DNA of 64,000 nt. It comes from Teredinibacter purpureus (GTDB taxonomy: Bacteria; Pseudomonadota; Gammaproteobacteria; Pseudomonadales; Cellvibrionaceae). The position numbers were made by a program, and so were the translations under genes. This document shows positions 23,976 through 31,450 of the stretch, in pieces. The notes below the pieces were generated by a model that saw only the letters and a program-made list of their open reading frames with translations, was not told where the DNA came from and made no database searches. The stretch's first letter is position 1. Each line of letters opens with the position of its first letter. The DNA is taken from assembly GCF_014217335.1 (NCBI RefSeq), contig NZ_CP060092.1, positions 3,427,501-3,491,500 on the forward strand. Direction: 5' to 3'.

Positions 23976-24002
23976 TGGTCAAGTAAAACCGGACACCTAT
24001 TT
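23976..24002. repeat. IS left terminal inverted repeat
   Basis: Begins TGGTCAAGTAAAACCGGACA and shares the core ACCGGACAC with the right end. It abuts the truncated ardC frame directly. Confidence 0.85.
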
Positions 24003-24027
24003 TTTATAAATTCCCTGCTAACGCGCT

Positions 24028-24906
24028 TCACTTGTTGGCTGCAGAATCGAAGTGTCGAACCTGCTCTGTTCGAGCAGAACCGACTCTTCCATTTTGCAGC
24101 ACATACTTGGATTCTTCGTATTTTATTGGCGATAAATCTTCATTCGCCGAATGCAAACGATGTACATTGTAGTAGCGCATATATTTGCCCACGTCAGTCT
24201 TCATGTGCGCTCTTGTCGGCTGCGCAATCTTAAATATCCAATCGTGTTTAAGGCTTCCGAAGAAGCGTTCAACAACCGCATTATCCCAACAGGCACCAAC
24301 GTCTCCCATACTCGCCCGCATATCGTAAGCCGCTAGAAGTTTTCGATAGCGCTTACGGGTATATTGTGAGCCTCTATCGCTATGAAAAACTAAGCCTTTA
24401 GGCGGCTGTCTTAGGTTGTAGGCCTTTATCAGGGCCTTGCTCACTAAATTAGTTGTCATGCGCTTATCAATGTACCAACCAACAATTCGACGCGAGTACA
24501 AATCCATAATAATCGCCAAATACATCCAACCTTCGCCGGTCTTCAGGTAAGTGACATCGCCCGCCCAAATTTGATCCGGCCCCACTGGGTTAAAATTCTG
24601 ATTCAGCAAGTTGTCGGCTACGGCATCCGAGGTTTTGCGTTTGGTTGTCACTTTATAGGCGGTTCGCTGAGTGACCCTTAAGCCAAGCTTGCGCATCAAG
24701 TTACGAACCCGATAACGACCAATCTGAAAGCCTTCTTCGCGTAATTTCTTCATCATCTCGCGACTACCCAGGCTATTGCGACTCTGCTCGAAAAGCCACT
24801 TCATCCTACGGTGTAGGTGCAAGGTATCGCTTGTTATCACTGTGCCTGGGCGCTTAAGCCAATCGTAATAGGACGTTTTCCCAACGCCCATCACGCGACA
24901 CAACAT
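24028..24906 (-). CDS. IS3-family transposase OrfB (DDE domain)
   Basis: Catalytic part of the transposase, normally made as an OrfAB fusion. The open frame gives 292 residues from an internal ATG, but translation in vivo enters by -1 frameshift from orfA; upstream of the ATG the frame is open through KYDFIQTESPRFPVV. An HTH_21-like segment (HRRMKWLFEQSRNSLGSREMM) is followed by the rve core with the DDE residues: D in WAGDVTYLKT, D in VFHSDRGSQYT, and E in DNAVVERFFGSLK. All three are intact, so the element could be active. Confidence 0.93.
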   Translation of the reverse strand: MLCRVMGVGKTSYYDWLKRPGTVITSDTLHLHRRMKWLFEQSRNSLGSREMMKKLREEGFQIGRYRVRNLMRKLGLRVTQRTAYKVTTKRKTSDAVADNLLNQNFNPVGPDQIWAGDVTYLKTGEGWMYLAIIMDLYSRRIVGWYIDKRMTTNLVSKALIKAYNLRQPPKGLVFHSDRGSQYTRKRYRKLLAAYDMRASMGDVGACWDNAVVERFFGSLKHDWIFKIAQPTRAHMKTDVGKYMRYYNVHRLHSANEDLSPIKYEESKYVLQNGRVGSARTEQVRHFDSAANK

Positions 24907-24950
24907 AACTACAGGAAAGCGAGGTGATTCAGTCTGAATGAAATCGTACT

Positions 24951-25241
24951 TTACTTCATTTCTTTCGCAAAGAAGGCACTGGCCTTTTTTAAAATCTCTT
25001 TCTCCATGCGCAGCTCTTTGTTTTCCTTGCGCAAGCGCTTAAGCTCGACTCTCTCATCCTCGGCCAGCACTTCACCTGCCTCACTAGACTCCACCTTTTC
25101 TTTCCATTTGTAGAGTATGTTGGTTGCGATACCCAACGATTTAGCGGCCTCAGGAACGGAATAGCCTTGTTCTCGAACAAGCGCAACGGCCTCTTCCTTA
25201 AACTCTTTCGGGTACTGCTTGTAAGTACGCTTCTGACTCAT
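24951..25241 (-). CDS. IS3-family transposase OrfA
   Basis: DNA-binding subunit of the IS, 96 residues. The N-terminal helix-turn-helix (YPKEFKEEAVALVREQG, then SVPEAAKSLGIATNILYKW) recognises the terminal repeats, and a leucine-rich coiled coil follows (ELKRLRKENKELRMEKEIL). Near the 3' end, A6G at 24986-24992 (minus) is the slippery heptamer for -1 frameshifting into orfB, the standard IS3-family control producing the OrfAB transposase. Confidence 0.93.
   Translation of the reverse strand: MSQKRTYKQYPKEFKEEAVALVREQGYSVPEAAKSLGIATNILYKWKEKVESSEAGEVLAEDERVELKRLRKENKELRMEKEILKKASAFFAKEMK
24986..24992 (-). promoter_or_regulatory. A6G programmed -1 frameshift site (orfA to orfB)
   Basis: The heptamer A AAA AAG lies in the orfA frame (TTA AAA AAG GCC). 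A -1 shift enters the orfB frame, which is open from there (GQCLLCERNEVKYDFIQ) to the orfB stop. Confidence 0.85.
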
Positions 25242-25267
25242 AATGACACCTTAATTGTTGACTAATA

Positions 25268-26992
25268 TTGTCTCTCATTAAAGTGTCCGGTGCTATTAGA
25301 CCACTACAGGTGTTGAAAGAAGAACAGGACATTATCAATTTTACGGTACAGGGCTACAGCACGCAGGATAAATTGAACGCGGATTACCACATTCCTATTG
25401 TTAAAGACTACCGAGGAAACAAGGAATTTGAGTTAAGTGATGAGCAGAAAAATGCTGTAACGGACATTCTGCAAAGTCGTCATAGAGTGACGGCGGTACA
25501 GGGAAAGGCTGGCGTTGGTAAAACCACGATGATGGCAAGTCTAATACAAGGCATACAAAATGGAGGCGGTAACGCGCTTGTGTTAGCCCCGACAGCGGAT
25601 GCAGCCTATGACACGCTACGCGATGATGGCGAAGTTCACCAATGCACTGCAATGCAAGAAGCACAAACATTAGCGCGGTTTTTCAAAGATGAAAAACTCT
25701 GGGACGCAAACAGAGGAAGCACGCTGATCGTTGATGAAGCAGGCCTAATGGGTGTGGGTGATATGCATAGCTTATTTGCTATCGCCAACCAGTATGACAA
25801 CCGCATAGTGTTGGTCGGTGATACTGGACAACACAATAGCGTGATGCGCGGCGATGCGTTCCGTATCTTGCAGGAAGAAGCAGGACTTGAAACCCTCACT
25901 CTTGAAAATATTCGGCGGCAAAAAGGTAAATATAAATTTGCCGTTGATGCCATTTCAAAGGGCGATTTAACAGGCGGATTTGATCGCCTCGACAAACTCG
26001 AATCGATTACCGAAGAAAACGATGACGAAGCCCGTTATAGAACCCTTGCCGAGAAATATGCTGACTATGTTGATAGGCAGGAAACGACCTTAACGGTTGC
26101 CCCTACTCACGCCGAAGGCAAGCGCGTCACCGAAGAGATTCGTCGCTCTTTAAAAGAACGTGGACACGTCAAGGACAATGACCACCAAGTAACACGATAT
26201 AAAAATCAGCAATTCACCGAAGCGGAATTGGGTTCTCGCCATAGTTACAAGGTGGGGAAAATGATCCGCTACCAGCAAAATGCCAAAGGTAATATCAAGC
26301 GAGGCTCGCAATCTACCGTTTCCAAAGTGGATAAAAATAACGTCTGGGTAAAAGACGAGAACGGCGAGGAAAAGGTTCTCGATAGATCACAGGCAAAGCA
26401 CTTTAATGTCTATGAAAGGCAACAACTTGATCTAGCGGCTGGCGACAAAATCCGCATCACCGAGGGCGGTAAAAGCAAGAACGGCAAGCGGCTGATTAAT
26501 GGCTCGATTTATCAGGTAAAAAACATTCAGAAGAATGGTGATATTGAGCTTGATAACGGCATGGTACTAGACACAGAACAAGGCAATATCGCGCATGGCT
26601 ACGTTACCACTTCCCATGCCTCTCAAGGTAAAACCGTCAAGCATGTCTTGATCGCGCAAAGCACCGCTTATGGCGGTGCTGCCAGCGCAGAGCAATTTTA
26701 TGTTTCTGTTTCACGCGGTAAAAAATCGGTGGAGATTTTTACCGATGATAAAGCTGAATTGCGCGAACAAATTCAGCGTAGCCATCAACGCCAAAGTGCG
26801 ATTGGTCTTCTCAAAAACCAACCTGATACAGACAAGGCCAATAAGGAGCATTCAGAGTTTATTGCGTCGAGAACTGCAATGGTCAAGCAGGGATTATTGC
26901 AGCCCGACTTTATGCCAGTTCCACCACCGAGCAATGATCGATGGCAGGATCGCGTAAGGCAGAATCAAGGTAGAGGTTTAGCGCGTGAGTAA
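25268..26992 (+). CDS. TraI/TrwC-like conjugative helicase, 5'-truncated
   Basis: C-terminal helicase part of a TraI/TrwC-type relaxase-helicase, 574 codons open. Residues 13 onward are TraI-like; the first 12 (MSLIKVSGAIRP) are encoded by the right end of the IS, which ends at 25303. Motifs: LSDEQKNAVTDIL, Walker A GKAGVGKTT near 79-87, IVDEAGLMG near 150, GDTGQHNSV near 180, and the late motifs GYVTTSHASQGKTV and FYVSVSRGKKSVEIFTD. The N-terminal relaxase domain with its histidine triad and tyrosines is absent, so it cannot nick oriT. It ends overlapping the next gene by 8 bases. Confidence 0.82.
   Translation: MSLIKVSGAIRPLQVLKEEQDIINFTVQGYSTQDKLNADYHIPIVKDYRGNKEFELSDEQKNAVTDILQSRHRVTAVQGKAGVGKTTMMASLIQGIQNGGGNALVLAPTADAAYDTLRDDGEVHQCTAMQEAQTLARFFKDEKLWDANRGSTLIVDEAGLMGVGDMHSLFAIANQYDNRIVLVGDTGQHNSVMRGDAFRILQEEAGLETLTLENIRRQKGKYKFAVDAISKGDLTGGFDRLDKLESITEENDDEARYRTLAEKYADYVDRQETTLTVAPTHAEGKRVTEEIRRSLKERGHVKDNDHQVTRYKNQQFTEAELGSRHSYKVGKMIRYQQNAKGNIKRGSQSTVSKVDKNNVWVKDENGEEKVLDRSQAKHFNVYERQQLDLAAGDKIRITEGGKSKNGKRLINGSIYQVKNIQKNGDIELDNGMVLDTEQGNIAHGYVTTSHASQGKTVKHVLIAQSTAYGGAASAEQFYVSVSRGKKSVEIFTDDKAELREQIQRSHQRQSAIGLLKNQPDTDKANKEHSEFIASRTAMVKQGLLQPDFMPVPPPSNDRWQDRVRQNQGRGLARE
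25277..25303. repeat. IS right terminal inverted repeat
   Basis: Reads TGGTCTAATAGCACCGGACA from 25303 on the minus strand. It abuts the truncated TraI-like helicase frame and supplies that frame's first codons. Confidence 0.85.
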
Positions 26993-27362
26993 TTCTGCCG
27001 ATGACATTTTAAGTTCACTCAAAGGAAGCCTGAAAGAACAACTTCCTGAAAAATCGAGCGAAGCTAAAACCCACGAAGCAGGTGCGCCATCCATCACTTT
27101 TGTGCTTACAGGTGGATGGCCACACAGCTTTCCCTATAGTTACCTGCGTTCGTCGCGCCACACAAAAGATGGCATTACCGTTAAAACGAGCGATGCCATT
27201 ATCACCGTTAAAGGCGCGCATCTGGAGTCTATTTACAGTTTTGTCCGAAGGCAAAAAATTAGTGAGATAGCTCTCTCACCCAAGCAGGAAAATATAGGCA
27301 AGCAAACCTTTGTTGAGTCCATTTCCATCCACTATATAGATGAGGAAATCACCTATGAATGA
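26985..27362 (+). CDS. Hypothetical protein downstream of TraI-like gene
   Basis: No family recognised. The 125-residue product has a polar N-terminal 35 residues, then a compact beta-rich part (ITFVLTGGWPHSFPYSYL, TKDGITVKTSDAIITVKG) and an acidic C-terminus. No signal peptide or membrane helix. The start lies inside the end of the helicase gene (8-base overlap), so the two are translationally coupled. The position suggests a conjugation or mobilisation accessory, but the motif content does not show it. Confidence 0.65.
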   Translation: MSNSADDILSSLKGSLKEQLPEKSSEAKTHEAGAPSITFVLTGGWPHSFPYSYLRSSRHTKDGITVKTSDAIITVKGAHLESIYSFVRRQKISEIALSPKQENIGKQTFVESISIHYIDEEITYE

Positions 27363-27618
27363 CAACACTCTTTCACACACTGAAATCTCTCGCCCCCTTC
27401 CCATTGTCGATCTTAAAACGATGGATGATGAAGTGATAAAAACGCTGATAGCGGATGGCTACAAACTGTTGGATCAACGCAAGCGTGAACACGAACGACA
27501 GGTAAAGGAAGCGATTAAGCAAATGGCGATTGATGCAGGGATCAAGGTATCTTTTCGTGAGCCTGTGGAGCGCAAGAAACGGGTAAATAAAAATGACCCC
27601 GCTAACGCGGAGAAGTAA
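27355..27618 (+). CDS. Hypothetical basic protein, 87 residues
   Basis: No family recognised. The ATG at 27355 (MNDNTLSHTEI) is chosen because it overlaps the stop of the preceding gene by 8 bases in the same transcript; an upstream in-frame start at 27340 would add five residues. The chain is highly charged and mostly helical, with a likely coiled coil over LDQRKREHERQVKEAIKQ and a lysine-rich end (ERKKRVNKND). It may bind DNA or a partner protein of the mobilisation set. Confidence 0.6.
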   Translation: MNDNTLSHTEISRPLPIVDLKTMDDEVIKTLIADGYKLLDQRKREHERQVKEAIKQMAIDAGIKVSFREPVERKKRVNKNDPANAEK

Positions 27619-27621
27619 GGA

Positions 27622-27782
27622 CACGCCAAAGCGTGAAGACTTAGTTTATTTTGGGCGCTTCGCTTGAGCGCTCACCAAAAAACAGTTGTCCTGCGCCGCC
27701 TACAGGTCTTTAAATCACACTCAGAACCGTGGCTACAACCCCGCAAGGGGGTATTCCGCCAGAACCATGAGAATGATTTAAA
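27622..27782. other. Cluster of hairpin-forming inverted repeats (possible structured RNA or oriT)
   Basis: The 243-base gap between the mobilisation-type genes and the AlpA-like gene contains four dyads: CACGC-CAAA-GCGTG (27622-27635); TTTTGG-GCGCT-loop-AGCGC-TCA-CCAAAA (27649-27680); TTTAAATCA (27709-27717) paired with TGATTTAAA (27774-27782); and, nested inside it, CCCC-GCAA-GGGG (27739-27750). The nested arrangement with a GNRA-type loop is what a folded RNA or a processed DNA site would show. The first dyads could also terminate the upstream transcript. Confidence 0.45.
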
Positions 27783-27861
27783 CCTTCCGCGCGGCTCCGA
27801 AAAACAGTTTTTAAGACATCCCCTTGTATTGGGTTGGGCATGAAAGAGCGAGGTAAAACCC

Positions 27862-28116
27862 GTGGAAAAATTACTGCTTGAGATTTTAAACGAGCTGAAA
27901 TCACAGAATGTTGCCAGCAACGAGCTTTGGAGTGCTAGCGATATAGCGCGTTACATGCGCCTGAGTACATCATCCATTCAATCTCGGGTGATATGCCGAC
28001 AAGACTTTCCCCGTGCTGTGCGTATCCCTACGGACTCAGGTATGGGTGGGAGGCGCTGGTATGCCAAAGAGGTTAAGAATTGGGTGTTGAGGAACAGAGA
28101 ACCCGTCATGCGCTAG
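27862..28116 (+). CDS. AlpA-like excisionase/regulator
   Basis: Winged-helix type DNA-binding protein of the AlpA/MerR-like excisionase group, 84 residues. The core is LWSASDIARYMRLSTSSIQSR, followed by FPRAVRIPTDSGMGGRRWYAKEVKNWV, the typical AlpA pattern ending in a W or Y plus an R. Such proteins activate integrase or excise the element. The GTG start is supported by GAGG 8 bases upstream. It lies in the right part of the element, about 1.7 kb from the integrase, and presumably controls excision or transfer. Confidence 0.75.
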   Translation: MEKLLLEILNELKSQNVASNELWSASDIARYMRLSTSSIQSRVICRQDFPRAVRIPTDSGMGGRRWYAKEVKNWVLRNREPVMR

Positions 28117-28200
28117 AGTTTTTTTATCATTAGGCGTAATATCGGAAGGGATTTTTGCATCTAGAAAAATACAAGTATTTTGACGACAGGAAGAGTTGAT

Positions 28201-28752
28201 ATGAATGCCCTTTGGGAAAAAGTACGTGAGCTATTATCCGTATGGATGATCGCCTTCAAGACCGTGTTTATGGTTCTGGTGGGTATCTACCTCTGTTTTG
28301 AAATTGGGCAGTTATTTGTGGATGGGTGCCTTACGCCTTCTTGTGACGCGGGTGCTCACGCAACCAAGAGCAAATTTATGGATTTCTCGCTCGTATTTCT
28401 ATTTGAGGTGATCGCTATTGCGCTCATTTCCCTTTTACTACCTCTGTTATGGATAGCAGGAAAGCTGGTTTTATACAGTGCGGCACTGGCATTGGGAATT
28501 GCTTTTGCTCTTGTTATGGTCGCTGTTGCAATAGGAATGATTGCCATTGTTTATCTGATGTTCAGGGATTTCGGATTTTGGGGCGGAATCATGGCTATTG
28601 GTGGCGTTGTGGTTGTCATTAGAATGTTTGGCGGTAAGGCAAGAGATTATGCTTCGTCAACCTATGAATCATATGCCAGAAATTCGATTATGAGCGCAGG
28701 ATTAGAAAATGAGATGAAACTTCAAGAAAAACAACAAAATGAAATTAACTGA
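28201..28752 (+). CDS. Membrane protein of unknown function
   Basis: No family recognised. The ATG at 28201 is preferred over the upstream 28180 start because AGGAAGAG lies just before it; it gives 183 residues. Hydrophobic segments lie at about 14-37, 61-85, 90-115 and 118-140, so four membrane helices are likely, with a cysteine pair (DGCLTPSCD) in the first loop and a polar C-terminal tail rich in glutamine and glutamate. It belongs to the cargo of the element. A role in conjugation entry exclusion, secretion or defence-associated membrane damage is possible but unproven. Confidence 0.65.
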   Translation: MNALWEKVRELLSVWMIAFKTVFMVLVGIYLCFEIGQLFVDGCLTPSCDAGAHATKSKFMDFSLVFLFEVIAIALISLLLPLLWIAGKLVLYSAALALGIAFALVMVAVAIGMIAIVYLMFRDFGFWGGIMAIGGVVVVIRMFGGKARDYASSTYESYARNSIMSAGLENEMKLQEKQQNEIN

Positions 28753-28849
28753 CAATAGCAAGAACAAAATCACGCAAATCTTTTAAAAAAATTAAATAAT
28801 TTTTGGTGAACTTCTAGTGAAAAAAGGCTGTTTTTAGGAGGCTTTTAAC

Positions 28850-29254
28850 ATGATTGAATTTATTTTTTCTACACTATTAAGAATTAAAATTATAGCCGGG
28901 TTATTACTCGGCTATTGCTTTTTATTTATTCCCGTATTTTTTGTGTTGGGTGTTCTGATCCTAATCCTAGAGTCAATTGGCATCCTAAGTCATAGTTATT
29001 CTGATTATTCTACTTACACGGCAATGGCGATATACACAATAGTATATTTATATGTTGCAATTGATTATCTCAGGGATACCGATAAATACAAATCAAAAAG
29101 AAGAGCCTATGATGAGAAAGTGTACAACGAATATTTGCAATCCAAAGAAGTCCTGATAGAAGAAAAAATTCCTGTCGAATCCGGTTACGATGATACCAAT
29201 TCGGAATGGCTAGAAACGAGAAGAAGAGAGCTTGCGCAAGGTAATAACAAATAA
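28850..29254 (+). CDS. Small membrane protein of unknown function
   Basis: No family recognised. The 134-residue protein starts after a very strong Shine-Dalgarno (AGGAGGCTTTTAACATG). Two or three hydrophobic segments occupy about residues 8-42 and 52-74, followed by a charged cytoplasmic tail (YKSKRRAYDEKVYNEYLQ, then ETRRRELAQG). It lies about 100 bases after another unknown membrane protein on the same strand, so both may form one unit within the element. The DNA is AT-rich relative to the chromosome. Confidence 0.65.
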   Translation: MIEFIFSTLLRIKIIAGLLLGYCFLFIPVFFVLGVLILILESIGILSHSYSDYSTYTAMAIYTIVYLYVAIDYLRDTDKYKSKRRAYDEKVYNEYLQSKEVLIEEKIPVESGYDDTNSEWLETRRRELAQGNNK

Positions 29255-29368
29255 GAAGCCCTATATTTATACTGATTTCGAGAGCAATACATATATTTCT
29301 TGTGTGAGGAAAATTCTGCAACTATCAATGGTTGTGCCTCGCCTTCAGAAAACAGCGAGGCTTTAAGA

Positions 29369-29806
29369 CTACCTCGCAGGAATATAAAAACCGCGCCTAT
29401 CAGCTTCGATGAGCAGCAACTTGTAATATTCACAGACTCGCTCAAGGACAAGTTTTCTCTGTAAGAAGTCCGCACGGATAATCACTCCACCGATCAAGTT
29501 CATTCTTTCGTCACGATGCTCAGAGTAGTTAAATCTAGACCCTCCCTCCACTAACGATCCAAAGCATAGCCATAGAAAAAATACGATATTGTCCGGCAGG
29601 TTTTTGGGGCGAAGATCATCACCCTTAAAATCACGCAAGAAGTTTTCCAGATAATCTAGCAGCTCTGCGTTAGGGTACTGGAAGGTTATATTACCCTCGG
29701 TGAGTTTACGCCTTGCATTATCAAGATGCGTGGAAGCGCGTTTCACGTCCTCACGCATCCTGTCGATTTCAGGGCGTGATAACTGTAAGAGTTCCCATAG
29801 TTCCAT
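29369..29806 (-). CDS. Hypothetical protein behind the integrase
   Basis: No family recognised. The 145-residue, mostly helical protein begins MELWELLQLSRPEIDRM and includes a charged stretch EDVKRASTHLDNARRKL and a hydrophobic FFLWLCFGSLVEGG segment. Its ATG overlaps the integrase stop by one base (TAATG), so it is translated from the integrase transcript. It may be an accessory of integration or a passenger; nothing decides this. Confidence 0.6.
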   Translation of the reverse strand: MELWELLQLSRPEIDRMREDVKRASTHLDNARRKLTEGNITFQYPNAELLDYLENFLRDFKGDDLRPKNLPDNIVFFLWLCFGSLVEGGSRFNYSEHRDERMNLIGGVIIRADFLQRKLVLERVCEYYKLLLIEADRRGFYIPAR

Positions 29807-30782
29807 TATCCTAACCTCCCTGCGATTTCTTCGGCAGTGGCGTTATAGTAAATCATTAGGCTGCGTGGATCACGATGCCCGACCATACGGGCAAGGTCTA
29901 GCACGTCTAACTTTCTTGCAAGTCTAGTAAGCGCTTCGTGGCGAGTGTCATGAAAGGTTAACCCTTTGATTCCAGCAAGTGGCAAACAGCGACGAAAAAT
30001 AGTACCACTACTGGCCTGATTACTGTTAAACACCTTGCCATTGCTATTCGTTGGTAAAAGCTCAAGCAGTCTAACGGCTTCAATGGATAGCGGCACATCG
30101 CGCTTTGTGCCGTTCTTCGTTTCATGCAAGTGCACGAATTTCTTTTCCAAATAAACATCATCCCAAGTAAGCCCCCAAATTTCGCCTTGGCGCATGGCCG
30201 TTTCGAGGGCAAACAGGAACGCAACGGCAATGATATGGCGGGTGGTCGTTATCGACAGCCCGTCAAAGCCTAAAGCATCCAGTATGCGTTCAATTTCTTT
30301 GTCACTGATACGGCGATCTCTGGGCTGCAGGTTCTTGGGTCTTCTGATTCCCCGAACGGGATTGGTCGTCGTCCAGTTCCAGCGAGTAGCTTGCTCAAAG
30401 ACTGCACTGAAAAGATTGAGGTTACGATTCACCGAGCTGGCTTTGATCTTGGTGAGTGAGGTTTCTATCCATTCATCAAAGTGATGCTGTTTAAGCTCGA
30501 TCAATAAAATGCCTGTCAGAGATGAGCGAAGAAATTTGTTTAAGCGGTTATGCTCGTTGCGGTGGCTTTTCTTGGTAGGGGATATTTCATCACGATAACG
30601 GTTTAAGGTATCGCCAAGCGTCTTACCCTGTACCACACCATCCTGTGAAAGCTGTGGCTCTATATCGGCAACCCATGCCATTGCCTGCACTTTTTATTGC
30701 CGAAGGTTTTTGACTTGTATTGCCCGTGTTTTCTGATTTCTGCGAGAAAACGTTTGCTCTTAAGTTTGCGAAGACTTGCCAT
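29806..30782 (-). CDS. int: Tyrosine recombinase/integrase with a -1 frameshift after codon 31
   Basis: Phage-type tyrosine integrase. The catalytic frame 29806-30690 holds the core-binding domain (ending ATRWNW), R in LETAMRQGEIWGL, HxxR in FHDTRHEALTRL, GHRDPRSLMIYY with H and the nucleophilic tyrosine. Its first ATG lacks the usual N-terminal arm domain. That domain is found just upstream in another frame: from ATG 30782 (GAGG upstream) it reads MASLRKLKSKRF to YKSKTFGNKK, then meets TAG at 30660-30662. Joining needs a -1 shift at TAAAAAG (30690-30696). Either a mutation inactivated the gene, the assembly has a one-base error, or recoding occurs. It lies beside tRNA-Leu, its likely target. 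Confidence 0.85.
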
Positions 30783-30944
30783 AGTGGATGCCTCGTTCGT
30801 ATTTCATTCGTAATCTATTCGTAAAATCACGCGAAATATGGCGGGTTATGGCTATATATACAGAAACATACCCTAGCGAAGAAACGCTAAGCTATTGATT
30901 GATAAGATAAAGTTGAATCTAGCCAGCTATGGCAAAATGTATAG

Positions 30945-31031
30945 TGGTGCCCGGGGCCGGACTTGAACCGGCACGACATTGCTGTCGGGAGATTTTAAGT
31001 CTCCTGTGTCTACCAATTCCACCACCCGGGC
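30945..31031 (-). tRNA. tRNA-Leu (anticodon TAA)
   Basis: Minus-strand tRNA with acceptor GCCCGGG paired at the 3' end, encoded CCA, long variable arm typical of leucine tRNAs, anticodon loop ACTTAAAAT with TAA, and the T-loop GTTCAAGTC. The 3' end faces the integrase, making it the probable integration target of the neighbouring element. It is co-oriented with tRNA-Cys, pgsA and uvrC. Confidence 0.96.
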
Positions 31032-31107
31032 ATGGGCTTTTTGATGTGAGGCCTGGTAAGCCTAGTGCCTTTCGGCTTTTCCTGTAACCTAGTGGTTACA
31101 GTGAAAG

Positions 31108-31181
31108 TGGAGGCGCGACCCGGAGTCGAACCGGGCTACGTGGATTTGCAATCCAGTGCATAACCGCTTTGCTATCGCGCC
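31108..31181 (-). tRNA. tRNA-Cys (anticodon GCA)
   Basis: Minus-strand 74-base tRNA including encoded CCA. Acceptor GGCGCGA pairs with TCGCGCC; the anticodon loop is ATTGCAAAT with GCA; the T-arm GGTTCGACTCC is canonical. It lies between pgsA and tRNA-Leu, as in many gammaproteobacteria, but the tRNA-Gly that often accompanies this cluster is absent. Confidence 0.96.
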
Positions 31182-31450
31182 TAATAATGCTGCTTAAAAC
31201 AACCTAGCGTCTTATTTTGTGCTTTGTATGAATTCTAAAATTCAACGCACTTTTCACAAGAACTACTTGTTGAACCCACGCTTTCTGCGCTTTAGGGTTC
31301 GTGCCGTTCAAGGGCTGCGAATTGTAATGGATTAAATGGGGAAATCCTAGTGCCCTTTTACTTAAAATGTTATTTTTTTCGCTGACCGTTTTATGTGCAG
31401 CCCCCGAAGCACGGGGGTTGGGCGATATATAACCAATTGTTGCAGCGGTG

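Larger units (their letters stand above)
23976..25303 (-). mobile_element. IS3-family insertion sequence, 1328 bp
   Basis: Complete element bounded by imperfect inverted repeats: TGGTCAAGTAAAACCGGACACC at 23976 and, on the other strand from 25303, TGGTCTAATAGCACCGGACACT (17 of 22 positions match). It carries orfA and orfB on the minus strand, joined by an A6G slippery site. The flanks (TTC on the left, CTA on the right) show no 3-4 bp target duplication, unlike a fresh insertion, and the two flanking genes both lack their 5' parts. An IS-promoted deletion or recombination between two copies is the likely history. Confidence 0.92.
12695..30782. mobile_element. Integrated element (genomic island) next to tRNA-Leu
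   Basis: From ParA to the tyrosine integrase, this region carries mobile and defence genes: ParA, serine resolvase, Gabija-like pair, Dcm-Vsr-endonuclease set, ArdC and TraI remnants, IS3-family insertion, AlpA-like regulator and integrase. The genes on both sides (sterol desaturase; tRNAs, pgsA, uvrC, gacA) look chromosomal. The integrase lies on the 3' side of tRNA-Leu(TAA), the usual arrangement for tRNA-targeting elements. Coordinates are gene limits; att sites were not found, so true ends are approximate. The TraI and ArdC pieces suggest a conjugative plasmid or ICE ancestor. Confidence 0.7.

Noticed and set aside
27672..27920. Minus-strand 82-codon frame over the hairpin region
   Set aside because: Overlaps the AlpA-like gene start and the inverted repeats; cysteine/serine/phenylalanine-rich, without ribosome site.
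31182..31450. tRNA-Gly between tRNA-Cys and pgsA
   Set aside because: Expected by analogy with other gammaproteobacteria, but no cloverleaf or GCC anticodon arm is present.
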